A DNA stretch of 64,000 bases from Clostridia bacterium (GCA_024403135.1 JAKSSK010000002.1:18632-82631); one strand, 5' to 3'; counted from the stretch's first letter, positions 51,288 to 60,458 are shown. Notes: generated by a model from the letters alone, not told the origin. Program-made: numbers and translations.

Positions 51288-51781
51288 AACAATCCTCCTA
51301 ACTCTCTAATTGAATCCTCATTCTTTTCTAAATCGCCTATGGCTGAAGCTGAATGCTTTGAATAGAAAAGCATCTTCCAGTCTAGGTACTGGGATATTAG
51401 TTCAAACTGTCTCTTGATTAGATCGTACTGCTCGCTTTCTACGCCGTCTCCGCCTACCACGATTACGCCTATCTCTTTACCTTTTAGGTGTGCGCCTTTG
51501 CAGTAGCACTTATCTATGATGGTCTTTAGCTGAGCTGTAACTCCCCACCAGTATACAGGTGTTGCAAATATGATTCTATCTGCCTCTACTATCTTATCTA
51601 TTACTTCATTGCTATCGTCCTTTGCTATGCAGCCATTTGTCATGGTGCAAGCTCCGCATCCCTTGCAAGGTGAAACGTCTACCTTATCTGCATAAATTAT
51701 CTCGGCATCTATGTTAAGCGCTTTGATGGCAGCTAAGGTATTTCCCTTTCTAGGGCTTCCGTTGATTATTACCGTCTTCAT
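51284..51781 (-). CDS. iron-sulfur flavoprotein-like NAD(P)H-dependent reductase
   Basis: 165 residues with the flavodoxin-like start MKTVIINGSPRKGNT, FATPVYWWG and GVIVVGGDG. A compact Cys motif CKGCGACTMTNGC near residues 39-51 is like that of Isf iron-sulfur flavoproteins. It probably moves electrons from ferredoxin or NAD(P)H to an unknown acceptor using FMN. Transcribed with the GNAT and DUF6125 genes. Confidence 0.85.
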   Translation of the reverse strand: MKTVIINGSPRKGNTLAAIKALNIDAEIIYADKVDVSPCKGCGACTMTNGCIAKDDSNEVIDKIVEADRIIFATPVYWWGVTAQLKTIIDKCYCKGAHLKGKEIGVIVVGGDGVESEQYDLIKRQFELISQYLDWKMLFYSKHSASAIGDLEKNEDSIRELGGLL

Positions 51782-51782
51782 G

Positions 51783-52253
51783 CTAAATCTCCTTTATTAA
51801 AAAAGTATCCATAGCTGAGTGCTGTACGAAGTCTGGCTTTTCCATCTTCACATATCCCAGCCTATCGTATAGGATAAGGGCCTTATCTAGCTTTGAGTGA
51901 GTCTCAATATATACTCTCTCGTAGCCCTGTCTCTTTGCTTCCTCTTCAATTACCTGTGCCAGCTTTCTGCCATATCCCTTTCCCTTAACGCTATCGTCTA
52001 TGTATAGCTTTTGTAGCTCTACACAGCATGGTATATCCTTAAAAGGTCCTAGGCCGCAGCCACCGTGAACCTTGTCATCGTCGTCTACAAGTACGAAATA
52101 TTTTCCATTTGTTTCGTAGTACTGAGCTAGGGTGTCTAGCTGCGGGTCAAAGTATGCCGTGCCAGGAATCACCAAATCGTAGCTTTCAAAGTTATCCCTT
52201 ATGATCTTGGCCATCTGTGCATTATCCTTTATCTCTATTGGTCTAATCTTCAA
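51783..52253 (-). CDS. GNAT N-acetyltransferase
   Basis: 156 residues: MKIRPIEIKDNAQMAKII start, GGCGLGPFKDIP, the acetyl-CoA loop KGKGYGRKLAQ, and YIETHSKLDKALILYDRLGYVK. The start codon is TTG at 52253, supported by a strong GTGGAGG seven bases upstream and an 11-base overlap with DUF6125. Substrate unknown. Confidence 0.85.
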   Translation of the reverse strand: MKIRPIEIKDNAQMAKIIRDNFESYDLVIPGTAYFDPQLDTLAQYYETNGKYFVLVDDDDKVHGGCGLGPFKDIPCCVELQKLYIDDSVKGKGYGRKLAQVIEEEAKRQGYERVYIETHSKLDKALILYDRLGYVKMEKPDFVQHSAMDTFLIKEI

Positions 52254-52764
52254 TATAAAACCTCCACTTGCAGCTGCAGGTGTTATCTGTAATATCTGGA
52301 TAGCAGCTTACGCAGCTGGTCTTAATTCTCTCGTCTATGGTCTTTGCAAAGCCTGCATATTCCACTTCGCCTACTGGCTTACAAGGGTGAAGCTCCATAC
52401 CTTTAGCTTCCCTTGCGTGCTGAACTCTGCACTTTGTTACGGTGTAGATTAAAGCGCCTGTTTCATCGTATTCGATGAAGTTTTCGTTTAGGTTTGCGTA
52501 GAACCTAAGCATTAAGGCTTTCTCAAGTCCTTTTAGGCCAGGTCTTTCCTCTAGACCTAAGAATTTCTTAATTTTCTTTGCTTCAATTACGGTGAACTTC
52601 TTCCATATTTCAACATCGTGAAACATTGCTTCATCCATGCCGAACTTTCCCTCTACTGACTGAAACCATACGCCGTCCATGGCTAGCCAGTTCTTGGAAT
52701 ATATGTCGATGAGCTCAATTAGCTCTTCCTTTGAATACTTCATTAAATTTTCGTGACTATTCAT
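52243..52764 (-). CDS. DUF6125-like protein
   Basis: 173 residues with several Cys: KCRVQHAREAKGM, then TSCVSCYPDITDNTCSCKW near the end, which may bind an Fe-S cluster or metal. It resembles DUF6125/L-2-amino-thiazoline-4-carboxylate hydrolase-like proteins, common in anaerobes. ATG 52764 is chosen for the AGGAGG site; an upstream extension would begin inside the palindrome at 52788-52832. Function unknown. Confidence 0.75.
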   Translation of the reverse strand: MNSHENLMKYSKEELIELIDIYSKNWLAMDGVWFQSVEGKFGMDEAMFHDVEIWKKFTVIEAKKIKKFLGLEERPGLKGLEKALMLRFYANLNENFIEYDETGALIYTVTKCRVQHAREAKGMELHPCKPVGEVEYAGFAKTIDERIKTSCVSCYPDITDNTCSCKWRFYIED

Positions 52765-52787
52765 AGCTTTTCCTCCTGTGTTAACGG

Positions 52788-52832
52788 GGGACGGTTCTTT
52801 TTTCACCTATTTTGAGAAAAAAGAACCGTCCC
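52788..52832. repeat. REP-like palindrome fused to the 3' end of rlmD
   Basis: Perfect 17-bp arms GGGACGGTTCTTTTTTC (52788-52804) and its complement (52816-52832) around an 11-base loop. The same type of GACGGTTCTTTTTTC palindrome is known to me as a dispersed repeat in Clostridia and related Firmicutes. Here it supplies the last eight codons and stop of rlmD. Confidence 0.8.
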
Positions 52833-54075
52833 TTTTTATTAAGGCCACGCACTCCACGTGGGTGGTGTGGCAGAATTGATCTACGGGTGTTGCTTCTATG
52901 AACTCGTACCCTCTTTCCATCAGGTACTTAATGTCTCTAGCCTGGGTTGCTGCGTCGCAGGATACGTACACTATCCTATCTACGTCTATGGCATCTAGAA
53001 GATCCTTTTCACACCCTGCCCTAGGTGGATCAAGGATTGCAACATCGTATTTATCTTCAATCTTTTTAAGTTCTTCTTCAGCTTTGCCGCATATGTATGT
53101 AGCGTTTACTATGCCGTTTATTACTGCATTTCTGTTGGCATCAATTACCGCTCCCTTTACCACCTCTATGCCTAGGACTTCCTTGGCATCTTTAGCGCAT
53201 AGAAGGCCTATGGTTCCTACTCCGCAGTAAAGGTCTAGCACCTTTTCCTTACCTGTAAGAGCTGCATACTTTATGGCGATGTCATAAAGCTTTTCCATCT
53301 GAACTGTATTTACCTGGTAAAAGGCTAGAGGAGATATTTCAAAGTCTAGTCCTGAGAATGAATCTAGAATTGTCCTCTTTCCTGCTAGGTAGGTAAGCTT
53401 TTCATTTTGATTTAGCACTACGCTTTCCAGGTCATAGCCTGCCTCATAGATCCTATCGTCTAGGTCCTCTATGAAGCCTTCCATTTCAGGTATGTCCTTC
53501 TTGTCTGTGGCTAAAACTACCATCACCTCTTTTGTGTGCATGGAAGTCTTTACCACCATACCTGAGAACATATTGTTAAATCTGAAGTTTCTTAAGGCCT
53601 CTGCTGCTGCCATAGCTGGTGCAGATTGAAGCAGGCAGTCATCCACGTCTACTACCCTGTGAGACTTCTCTTCTTTAAAGCCTACCTTGCCCTTATCTAC
53701 GGCAAACTGCGCCTTGTTTCTGTATCTAAAAGGATCGCCCATGGAAACTATTGGATTCACCTTTGGATTGTCTATTCCTGCAAGCCTAGTAAGTTTATCC
53801 CTTACCTGCTTTTCCTTTAGCTTTAGCTGGCCTTGGTATGAAAGGCCCTTTAGGCTGCAGCCTCCGCACTTGTTGCAAAAGCTTTCTATCCTGTATGGGG
53901 ATGGCTCTATTACTTCCGTCATCTCTGCAAAGGAGTAGTTCTTCTTTTCCTTGGTGATACTTGCCTTAACCTTATCTCCAAGGACTGCTCCCTTTACGAA
54001 TATGGCCTTGCCTTCAGCTTTCCCTATTCCCTGTCCTTCAAAGGACATATCCTCTATTAGTATCTCTTTTTCCAT
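52807..54075 (-). CDS. rlmD: 23S rRNA (uracil-C5)-methyltransferase, RlmD/TrmA family
   Basis: 422 residues. N-terminal TRAM domain (about 1-60), the Fe-S motif CNKCGGCSLKGLSYQ, a Rossmann domain with LDLYCGVGTIGL and the DPPRAGCEKDLL motif, and catalytic SCDAATQARD (Cys of motif X). It methylates uracil in 23S rRNA (or tRNA). The last eight residues, RDGSFFSK, come from the palindrome repeat and are likely not native. TGATG overlap with whiA. Confidence 0.92.
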   Translation of the reverse strand: MEKEILIEDMSFEGQGIGKAEGKAIFVKGAVLGDKVKASITKEKKNYSFAEMTEVIEPSPYRIESFCNKCGGCSLKGLSYQGQLKLKEKQVRDKLTRLAGIDNPKVNPIVSMGDPFRYRNKAQFAVDKGKVGFKEEKSHRVVDVDDCLLQSAPAMAAAEALRNFRFNNMFSGMVVKTSMHTKEVMVVLATDKKDIPEMEGFIEDLDDRIYEAGYDLESVVLNQNEKLTYLAGKRTILDSFSGLDFEISPLAFYQVNTVQMEKLYDIAIKYAALTGKEKVLDLYCGVGTIGLLCAKDAKEVLGIEVVKGAVIDANRNAVINGIVNATYICGKAEEELKKIEDKYDVAILDPPRAGCEKDLLDAIDVDRIVYVSCDAATQARDIKYLMERGYEFIEATPVDQFCHTTHVECVALIKRDGSFFSK

Positions 54076-55004
54076 CAGTATCTCTCTGCTATTTCAATTA
54101 TCTTATTCATGCGCTTATATACCCCAGACTTGTTTATCTTAGGGTCGCACATTTCGCCTATCTGAGTAAGGCTTGCCTCTGGGTTCTCCAGCCTTAGCCT
54201 TGCCACCTGCTCAAGCTTTGCAGGCAGTATGTTTAAATCTATCTTCTTTATGGCTTCCATCTGCTTTAGGGCTGCATCCATGGTTCTATCTATGTTTGCG
54301 CTATCCACGTTTACCATCCTGATGGCCTTGCTGATGGACTCCTTTTGAATCTTTGTGTTCTGAAGTGTAAGCACCTGGCTGTGAGCGCCCATTGCAGTAA
54401 GGGTATCCACTACACCATCGAAGTTCTTGATGTACACCACGTGCTTTCCCTTTCTAGGGTTTATCTTTGCGTTTACATCGTAGGCCGATGCCATAAGCTT
54501 TTTAAGGTCCTGAGCTAGTCTCTCAGATCCGCAGACTATCTCAAGGCTGTATCCCTTTTCCGGATTGTTTATTGTACCTGTTCCAAGGAACATACCCTTT
54601 AGGTACGCCTTCTTGCAGCACTTCTTCTTCGTTATCTGGTCATATATTCCATCTGTTAGGATATCGTAGCCTTCCTTTACCTGAAGGATGCCAGTTTCTC
54701 TAAGAATCTGCTCGCTCTTGTTATCTGGCTCTATGATGATGGAATATTGGTTGGACTTATCGAAGGCTGTGCTCTTAGCTACCTCTAGGTTTGTCTGGAT
54801 ATCGAAGTAGTCTCCTATTAGCGCCTTGATGTGCCTTGCCGATGCTGGGTTTTCCGTGGTAACTATGATTCTGAACTTTCCTAGCCCCTTTAAAGATATG
54901 CTTCCAGACACGCGAATAAAGCCTGCAATCTCTGCAAGCTGGCAGCACTTCTTATCTATTTGACCGTGAGCTAGTTCAGTCTTTATTTCGTTTGCAAATG
55001 ACAT
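54075..55004 (-). CDS. whiA: WhiA sporulation/division regulator
   Basis: 309 residues. A LAGLIDADG-like N-terminal domain (KCCKKAYLKGMFLGTGTINNPEKGYSLEI) and a C-terminal HTH (ASLTQIGEMCDPKINKSGVYKRMNKI). WhiA regulates division and sporulation genes in Gram-positive bacteria. It has its own leader with AAAGGAAAG. It is usually next to rapZ and yvcK; here kce is interposed and yvcK is absent. Confidence 0.95.
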   Translation of the reverse strand: MSFANEIKTELAHGQIDKKCCQLAEIAGFIRVSGSISLKGLGKFRIIVTTENPASARHIKALIGDYFDIQTNLEVAKSTAFDKSNQYSIIIEPDNKSEQILRETGILQVKEGYDILTDGIYDQITKKKCCKKAYLKGMFLGTGTINNPEKGYSLEIVCGSERLAQDLKKLMASAYDVNAKINPRKGKHVVYIKNFDGVVDTLTAMGAHSQVLTLQNTKIQKESISKAIRMVNVDSANIDRTMDAALKQMEAIKKIDLNILPAKLEQVARLRLENPEASLTQIGEMCDPKINKSGVYKRMNKIIEIAERY

Positions 55005-55073
55005 AGTCTTTCCTTTCCACGCTTCCCAGCGTTTCCTAACTTCATTGTATATCTAAAGGTGATTTTGGGCAAG

Positions 55074-55096
55074 AAAAAACTGGCCCTAAGGCCAGT
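55074..55096 (-). terminator. terminator after kce
   Basis: On the minus strand ACTGGCC-TTAG-GGCCAGT then T6, about 12 bases after the kce stop. Confidence 0.85.
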
Positions 55097-55107
55097 TCAT
55101 ATATCCT

Positions 55108-55938
55108 TTATTTTAATGGCTTTAATCCTAAGATTTCTCTTGCTTCTGCTGGAGTAGCAACTTCTCTTCCTAATAACTTAGCAAGTTCAACTGCCTTAGC
55201 AACCATCTGTCCGTTTGATTCAGCTAAAACGCCCTTTTCCATGTATAGGTTGTCTTCGAAACCAACTCTTACGTGTCCGCCCATAGCGATTGTAGCTGCA
55301 GCGATTGACCAAGCGTTCTTACCAATACCTGTAGCAGTCCAAGTTGAACCTGCAGGAATTGAATCTACCATGAAGCAAAGGTCTCTGATTGTAGCTGTCA
55401 TTTGTACGCCTAGTACGAAGTCCCAGTGAATTGGAGTGTTTAGGTAACCCTTCTTGTAAGCTGTCTTCATTGCTGTATCGATCATACCCTTGTCGAATAC
55501 TTCACATTCAGGCTTGATGCCTCTTTCTTGAAGAATCTTAGCGAAGTTGATGATTGTGTTGTCTGTGTTTGTGAAGATTTCATCTCCACCGAAGTTGCAA
55601 GTACCGCAGTCTAATGTTGCCATTTCTGGAGTAGGTTGAACTTCTGTTGATTGTAATCTTTCAAGGTCTGTCATACCAGCTGCACCACCTGTTGAAGGTT
55701 GAATAATTACGTCTGGACATTCCTTTCTGATTGCGTCGATACATTCTTGGAATCTACCCTTATCTTGAGTTGGAGTACCATCATCCCATCTTACGTGTAA
55801 GTGGATTAATGCAGCACCAGCTTCATAAGCTGACTTAGCTTCTCTTACTACTTCTTCTACAGTGTAAGGTACGTTAGGGTTTTGTTCCTTTGTTACTTCT
55901 GCTCCGCAAATGCAAGCACTAATGATTAATTTTTCCAT
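55108..55938 (-). CDS. kce: 3-keto-5-aminohexanoate cleavage enzyme (BKACE/Kce)
   Basis: 276 residues of the beta-keto acid cleavage family: MEKLIISACICGAEV start, ALIHLHVRWDDG, IQPSTGGAAGMT, STWTATGIG and HVRVGFEDN. Kce joins 3-keto-5-aminohexanoate and acetyl-CoA into acetoacetate and 3-aminobutyryl-CoA in lysine fermentation; other family members take other keto acids, so the substrate is likely but not certain. No other lysine-fermentation gene (kamA, kdd, kal) is in the window. Codon use is strongly biased (GTA, CAA, GCA/GCT), which suggests high expression. Own promoter region and terminator. Confidence 0.85.
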   Translation of the reverse strand: MEKLIISACICGAEVTKEQNPNVPYTVEEVVREAKSAYEAGAALIHLHVRWDDGTPTQDKGRFQECIDAIRKECPDVIIQPSTGGAAGMTDLERLQSTEVQPTPEMATLDCGTCNFGGDEIFTNTDNTIINFAKILQERGIKPECEVFDKGMIDTAMKTAYKKGYLNTPIHWDFVLGVQMTATIRDLCFMVDSIPAGSTWTATGIGKNAWSIAAATIAMGGHVRVGFEDNLYMEKGVLAESNGQMVAKAVELAKLLGREVATPAEAREILGLKPLK

Positions 55939-55992
55939 TTTTAACTCCTTTTATATAAACTAAAATTATATACCAATCGATTTATTATACCA

Positions 55993-56823
55993 TTAAAGGT
56001 CTCTATGTTCAAGTGTTACCCTGTAGCCTTCTTCCTCCAAAATCCTTGCCATTTCGTTGGCCATAGCTACAGATCTGTGGTGGCCTCCCGTGCATCCAAA
56101 GGCAATTGTTAGGCTGTACTTTCCCTCGTGCATATAGCATGGGATTATCTGGCGAATGGTATCCATGGTGTTCTCAATGAACTGCTTAGATATGTCATGC
56201 TTTAACACGTACTGAGAAACCTTCTGGTTGTTACCTGTAAGCTTCTTTAGGCTAGGCACATAGAAAGGATTAGGTATGAACCTCATATCAAGCACCCAGT
56301 CACTTTCAATAGGGATGCCGTACTTGTATCCAAAGGAAAGAACATTTACAGTGAACTTCTGGTCCTTGTTTTCAGTAAAGAGCCTATCCATCTCTATCAT
56401 AAGGTCGCTGGTCTTTAGCTTTGAAGTGTCTATGATGTAGTCAGCGTGATCCCTTAAAGCCTTAAGTTTTTTCCTCTCCTCATCTATTACCTCTTTCGTT
56501 GTAGCAGAAAGGGTTAGAGGGTGATGCCTTCTGGTCTCATTGTACCTTCTGATCAAGGTCTCATCTGAGGCCTCTAGGAAAATGATCTTGCAGTCTATGT
56601 TCTTTATTGTACTCTCTAGATCCTCTAGGAATTCCCCTCCTCTAATATCCACTACGAAAGCAGCTTCATCAATCTTCTTTTCTCCTAGTGAGCTTATCTC
56701 TATGAAGTTTTTAATTAGAGCAGGTGGCATGTTGTCCACCACGTAGTAGCCCTTGTCCTCGAACCAGTCTGCCGCCTTGGTCTTTCCTGCGCCAGATAGG
56801 CCTGTTACGATTACAACTTTCAT
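55993..56823 (-). CDS. rapZ: RapZ/YvcJ family nucleotide-binding RNase adapter
   Basis: 276 residues. Walker A GLSGAGKT at the start and a C-terminal GCTGGHHRSV motif, with DTSKLKTSDL in between. In Gram-negatives it binds small RNAs for cell-wall control; in Firmicutes (YvcJ) it binds GTP/ATP. Order murB-PHP-rapZ is conserved. Confidence 0.93.
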   Translation of the reverse strand: MKVVIVTGLSGAGKTKAADWFEDKGYYVVDNMPPALIKNFIEISSLGEKKIDEAAFVVDIRGGEFLEDLESTIKNIDCKIIFLEASDETLIRRYNETRRHHPLTLSATTKEVIDEERKKLKALRDHADYIIDTSKLKTSDLMIEMDRLFTENKDQKFTVNVLSFGYKYGIPIESDWVLDMRFIPNPFYVPSLKKLTGNNQKVSQYVLKHDISKQFIENTMDTIRQIIPCYMHEGKYSLTIAFGCTGGHHRSVAMANEMARILEEEGYRVTLEHRDL

Positions 56824-57548
56824 TTGATGTTCACTATCCTTTCTGGATCTATTCCAGCCTCTAAAGCTCTTGCAAGGCCGTCTAGGTAGTCTCCCACCTT
56901 GCCTGGTCTATGGGCATCGCTGGATAAGATAAACTTGTTATCTGTATTTCTTAAAAGCTTTAATTCCTCAAGATTTAGGTGGCTGTGGTGAGTGCTTATC
57001 TCCATAAGCGTTCCTCTATCCTGACAAGCTTTAGCTATTGCTAGGATATCGAAAGGGGCCTTGTCTCCTGGATGGGTCAGTATCTTGATGTCGTTTTCGT
57101 AGATGGCGTTAATCACCATGGCGGTGTTTACCATCCTCATCTCATCCTTTTTAACCTTAAACCAGTTTTTAAGGCAGTAGCCATCCTTTACCCCGTAGTG
57201 GTAGCCGCAGATTACAAAGTCGTAGTCCTTAAACTCCTCCTTTGAAACATCTAGGCCATTACCAGTTGACACTACGTTAGCCTCAACTCCAAGATATATG
57301 TCTATGGGATATATCTTTCTTAGCCTTTCTATCTCCTGCCTCATCTTAGGAATATCCGCTCTCTTAATTCCGTAGGTAAGATGGCCTGGACCGTGGTCGG
57401 TAATTGCAATAGCTTTAAGTCCTCTTTCTACTGCAGCCTTTACATTGTCCTCGATGGTTCCCTTGCCGTGGGAAAAGATGGTATGGGTGTGGTAGTCATA
57501 GGTCATCACATATTTTTTTGCTTCTTCAAGGTACCTATTTGTCTCCAA
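56820..57548 (-). CDS. PHP-domain phosphoesterase
   Basis: 242 residues with the PHP metal motifs YDYHTHTIFSHGKG, AITDHGPG, ILTHPGDKAP and SSDAHRPGKVG. It is probably a trinuclear-metal phosphatase. It lies between murB and rapZ, overlapping both, as in many Clostridia. Confidence 0.9.
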   Translation of the reverse strand: METNRYLEEAKKYVMTYDYHTHTIFSHGKGTIEDNVKAAVERGLKAIAITDHGPGHLTYGIKRADIPKMRQEIERLRKIYPIDIYLGVEANVVSTGNGLDVSKEEFKDYDFVICGYHYGVKDGYCLKNWFKVKKDEMRMVNTAMVINAIYENDIKILTHPGDKAPFDILAIAKACQDRGTLMEISTHHSHLNLEELKLLRNTDNKFILSSDAHRPGKVGDYLDGLARALEAGIDPERIVNIK

Positions 57549-58452
57549 CTATCCTTACCTCCGGTTCTAAATCCACTCCGAATTTATCCTTAACCGTATT
57601 CTGAACTAGGTGCATCAGGTCTGTAATATCCTGTTCAGTTGCACCACCAATATTTATTACAAATCCGCTGTGAAGCTTTGAAACCTGAGCTCCACCTACT
57701 GTCAGTCCCTTTAGGCCTGCATCCTCTATTAGCTTTCCTGCAAAGTATCCTGTAGGTCTCTTAAAGAAACTGCCTGCGCTAGGATAGTTTACAGGCTGCT
57801 TTTCGTTTCTCCTAGCAGTGTAGTCCTTCATCCTAGCAAGGATTTCATCCTTGTCATCTTCTTTTAATTCCATAGTAACTGAAACGGCGATGTAGCCGTT
57901 GTCCTCTAGGGCGCTATGCCTGTATCCTAGGTCCATTTCCTCAAGGGAAAAGTCCCTTTCGTCTCTTCCATCCTTGGATACGGCGTGTACAGAAACTACT
58001 ACGTCCTTCATCTCTCCGCCGTATGCTCCTGCATTCATGAAGCAGGCTCCGCCTAAAGATCCTGGAATGCCAGACATTGGCTCAAAGCCAGATAGGCCTT
58101 TAGCTGCTACAGCCTTTGCAAAGGTACTCATGAGTACTGCAGTTCCTGCAACTGCCTTAGTACCTTCTATGGATATATCTAAAAATTCTCCTATAGATGG
58201 GTTTAGCTTTACCACTACTCCTGTATATCCCTTGTCCCTAAACAATGTGTTAGAACCGTTTCCTAGGAATATGTGGCCAACATTTTCTTCATCCAAAAGT
58301 GTTAGCAGTTCTCTAAGCTTCGATATGGTCCTTGGCATAGCAAGATAGCTTGCCTTTCCACCTGCTTTAAATGAGGTGTACTTTGACATGTCCGCATCTA
58401 CTATGAGATCCTCTCCTAATATTTCTTTGAGTCTTTCCTCTAATTGAATCAC
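57535..58452 (-). CDS. murB: UDP-N-acetylenolpyruvoylglucosamine reductase
   Basis: 305 residues, FAD-linked oxidase. GNGSNTLFRDKGY, GIPGSLGGACFMNAGAYGGE, the catalytic YPSAGSFFKRP Ser, and GKLIEDAGLKG are all present. It makes UDP-MurNAc for peptidoglycan. Overlaps the AI-2E-family and PHP genes. Confidence 0.96.
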   Translation of the reverse strand: MIQLEERLKEILGEDLIVDADMSKYTSFKAGGKASYLAMPRTISKLRELLTLLDEENVGHIFLGNGSNTLFRDKGYTGVVVKLNPSIGEFLDISIEGTKAVAGTAVLMSTFAKAVAAKGLSGFEPMSGIPGSLGGACFMNAGAYGGEMKDVVVSVHAVSKDGRDERDFSLEEMDLGYRHSALEDNGYIAVSVTMELKEDDKDEILARMKDYTARRNEKQPVNYPSAGSFFKRPTGYFAGKLIEDAGLKGLTVGGAQVSKLHSGFVINIGGATEQDITDLMHLVQNTVKDKFGVDLEPEVRIVGDK

Positions 58453-59690
58453 TTCTGTAATTCCTCCTTATCGGATATGCCTAGCTTGTCGTAGCGCATA
58501 TATTCCTCGGTAGTGAACGGTAAGTTCTTCTTTCTAAGCTTGCCGTGGAAGTACTTTCCAAGGTATGTGTAGACAAGGGCGAAGATTGGTACGCCTACTA
58601 CCATTCCTATGAAGCCGAACATACCGCCAAATACGATGATGGCGAACATTACCCAAAAGCTGGCAAGTCCAGTTGTGTTTCCTAAGATCTTTGGTCCGAT
58701 GATGTTTCCGTCAACCTGCTGAAGTGCAAGTATCATGATAGCAAAGTAAAGGGCCTTTAGTGGGTCCACTATCAGGATCAGTAGGAATGATGGAATTGCT
58801 CCGATGAATGGTCCAAAGAATGGAATGATATTTGTTACGCCAACTATTACACTGATAAATACCGCATAAGGCATGTTCAGTATTGCCATCAGTATGTAGC
58901 AAATAACTCCGATGATGAAGGAGTCGATGATCTTTCCGTTGATGAATCCACCGAATGTTGCATTTGTTCTTCTTCCTAGCTCGAAGATGCCTGCTGCCCT
59001 TTCCTCTGAGAAAGTTGCAAGTACCATCTGCTTAGCCTGTGCTCTGAAAAGCTCCTTGCTGTTAAGGAAGTATATGCAAAGGATTAGTCCAATCAGGAAG
59101 TTAAGTGCGAATCTAAGCACTCCAACTACTCCTGCTGAGATGTTGCTCATGATGGATCCTGCCTGTGGAAGGAAGTCCGTTTGAGCCCAGTTCACGAAGG
59201 TGTCCTTTGCGTCTCCTACAGCGTCTGTAAAGAAGCTTAGGATTACAGGGTTATTAGCTATATGTTTTTCCATCCAGTTTATTAGTGAGTTTGCTGTGGA
59301 TGGAAGAGTCTTTACTAAAGAACTGATTGTATCTATTAAGTTAGGAATTACTAGGGCTATGAAACCTGCAATTACCCCAGTTAGAACTACCATGGAAATT
59401 ATAGTGCTTATTGCCTTTGAAGCCGCTAAGGCCTTCCTGTTTGTCTTTGTCTTTCCCTTTAATCTAGGGTAGATACTCCTAACCCCCAGGTTATATATTG
59501 GACACATAAGATATGCCATTACTCCGCCAAGGATGAAAGGCGATAGAATGGTCGTTATAGTGCCTAGGGCGTTGGATACCTTTGAAGTATTGAATAAAAG
59601 ATAATACATCAAAAGTATGCCGCATCCTGCAATGAATATGGCAAGTGTAAGTCTTACAAATGGATTTTTTGTACTAAGTTTTCTCTGCAT
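58449..59690 (-). CDS. AI-2E transporter family membrane protein
   Basis: 413 residues with about eight membrane segments: LSPFILGGVMAYLMCPIYNLGV, LNFLIGLILCIYFLNSKE, GVTNIIPFFGPFIGAIPSFLLI and GMVVGVPIFALVYTYL. Family members export autoinducer-2 or move ions; the role here is unknown. Follows the Fic-like gene at 11 bases and overlaps murB by 4. Confidence 0.9.
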   Translation of the reverse strand: MQRKLSTKNPFVRLTLAIFIAGCGILLMYYLLFNTSKVSNALGTITTILSPFILGGVMAYLMCPIYNLGVRSIYPRLKGKTKTNRKALAASKAISTIISMVVLTGVIAGFIALVIPNLIDTISSLVKTLPSTANSLINWMEKHIANNPVILSFFTDAVGDAKDTFVNWAQTDFLPQAGSIMSNISAGVVGVLRFALNFLIGLILCIYFLNSKELFRAQAKQMVLATFSEERAAGIFELGRRTNATFGGFINGKIIDSFIIGVICYILMAILNMPYAVFISVIVGVTNIIPFFGPFIGAIPSFLLILIVDPLKALYFAIMILALQQVDGNIIGPKILGNTTGLASFWVMFAIIVFGGMFGFIGMVVGVPIFALVYTYLGKYFHGKLRKKNLPFTTEEYMRYDKLGISDKEELQK

Positions 59691-59701
59691 CTTTTCCCTC
59701 T

Positions 59702-60415
59702 CTACCTATAGTCCATAGTTAGGTTGTCCATAATATTTAACATCTCTAAGGTTCCCTTTACCACCGGTGTGTAAAGGCCGCTTTCCTCGTAGCCTCTGTT
59801 TAGCTCCCTTGAAAGCACCCCGTTGTATTCTTCTTCTTTAATATCTATATACCCTATTGGCATTTCCTTTGTCATCAAATGGTAGACCATTATGGCCCTT
59901 GCCACCATCTGGTTAAATTCGTCGAATGGGTAAATTTTAATAAACATATTGTGTAAATCTACCGCCTGCTTTACGAAGTCGAAGGTCTCTTCCTTGCTAA
60001 AGGAAATTAGCTCATCTATCTTGCCCTCAATATCCTCTGAAAGCATAGGCACGTAGCTAAGCTCTATGACGGTAGGTGATGACTTCCTTATCCTTGGCTC
60101 GCTACCTGAAAGGATGGAATATATATTGCCAAACATCCTTCTTGAAAGAGGCGCTTTCTCCTTTGCCCAGCCCTTCATGGCATCTAAAAGGTCCTCCAGA
60201 TTTCTGAATAGCATCATGTCCTCTAGTGGTAGATTTACCATCTCCTCTGAGAGAATTGCCTGAATATTTTCCATGGAAATATTGCTTCCTTCAAGGCGCA
60301 TATTAAAAAATATCCAGTTCTTCTTTTCTATTAGGTGTATTAAGTTTTCTGCGTCCTTTTTAAACGGTTTTCTCCTTGAAAGTATGACCGTTTTTTTGCG
60401 TATTTCTCGAAACAT
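59702..60415 (-). CDS. degenerate Fic-like domain protein
   Basis: 237 residues. The Fic N-terminal pattern MRLEGSNISMENIQAIL corresponds to the SxxIEGN element. In the core, LHNMFIKIYPFDEFNQMVARAI aligns with the Fic HPFxDGNGRxxR motif. The catalytic His is Tyr, both glycines are gone, and the first Arg is Met; only Asn and the final Arg remain. It is probably inactive for AMP transfer and may act as a scaffold or use another chemistry. ATG 60415 sits 5 bases after GGGGGAG. First gene before the AI-2E-family protein. Confidence 0.68.
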   Translation of the reverse strand: MFREIRKKTVILSRRKPFKKDAENLIHLIEKKNWIFFNMRLEGSNISMENIQAILSEEMVNLPLEDMMLFRNLEDLLDAMKGWAKEKAPLSRRMFGNIYSILSGSEPRIRKSSPTVIELSYVPMLSEDIEGKIDELISFSKEETFDFVKQAVDLHNMFIKIYPFDEFNQMVARAIMVYHLMTKEMPIGYIDIKEEEYNGVLSRELNRGYEESGLYTPVVKGTLEMLNIMDNLTMDYR

Positions 60416-60458
60416 CATTACTCCCCCAATATACATATAATTTTAACATATATTGTGA

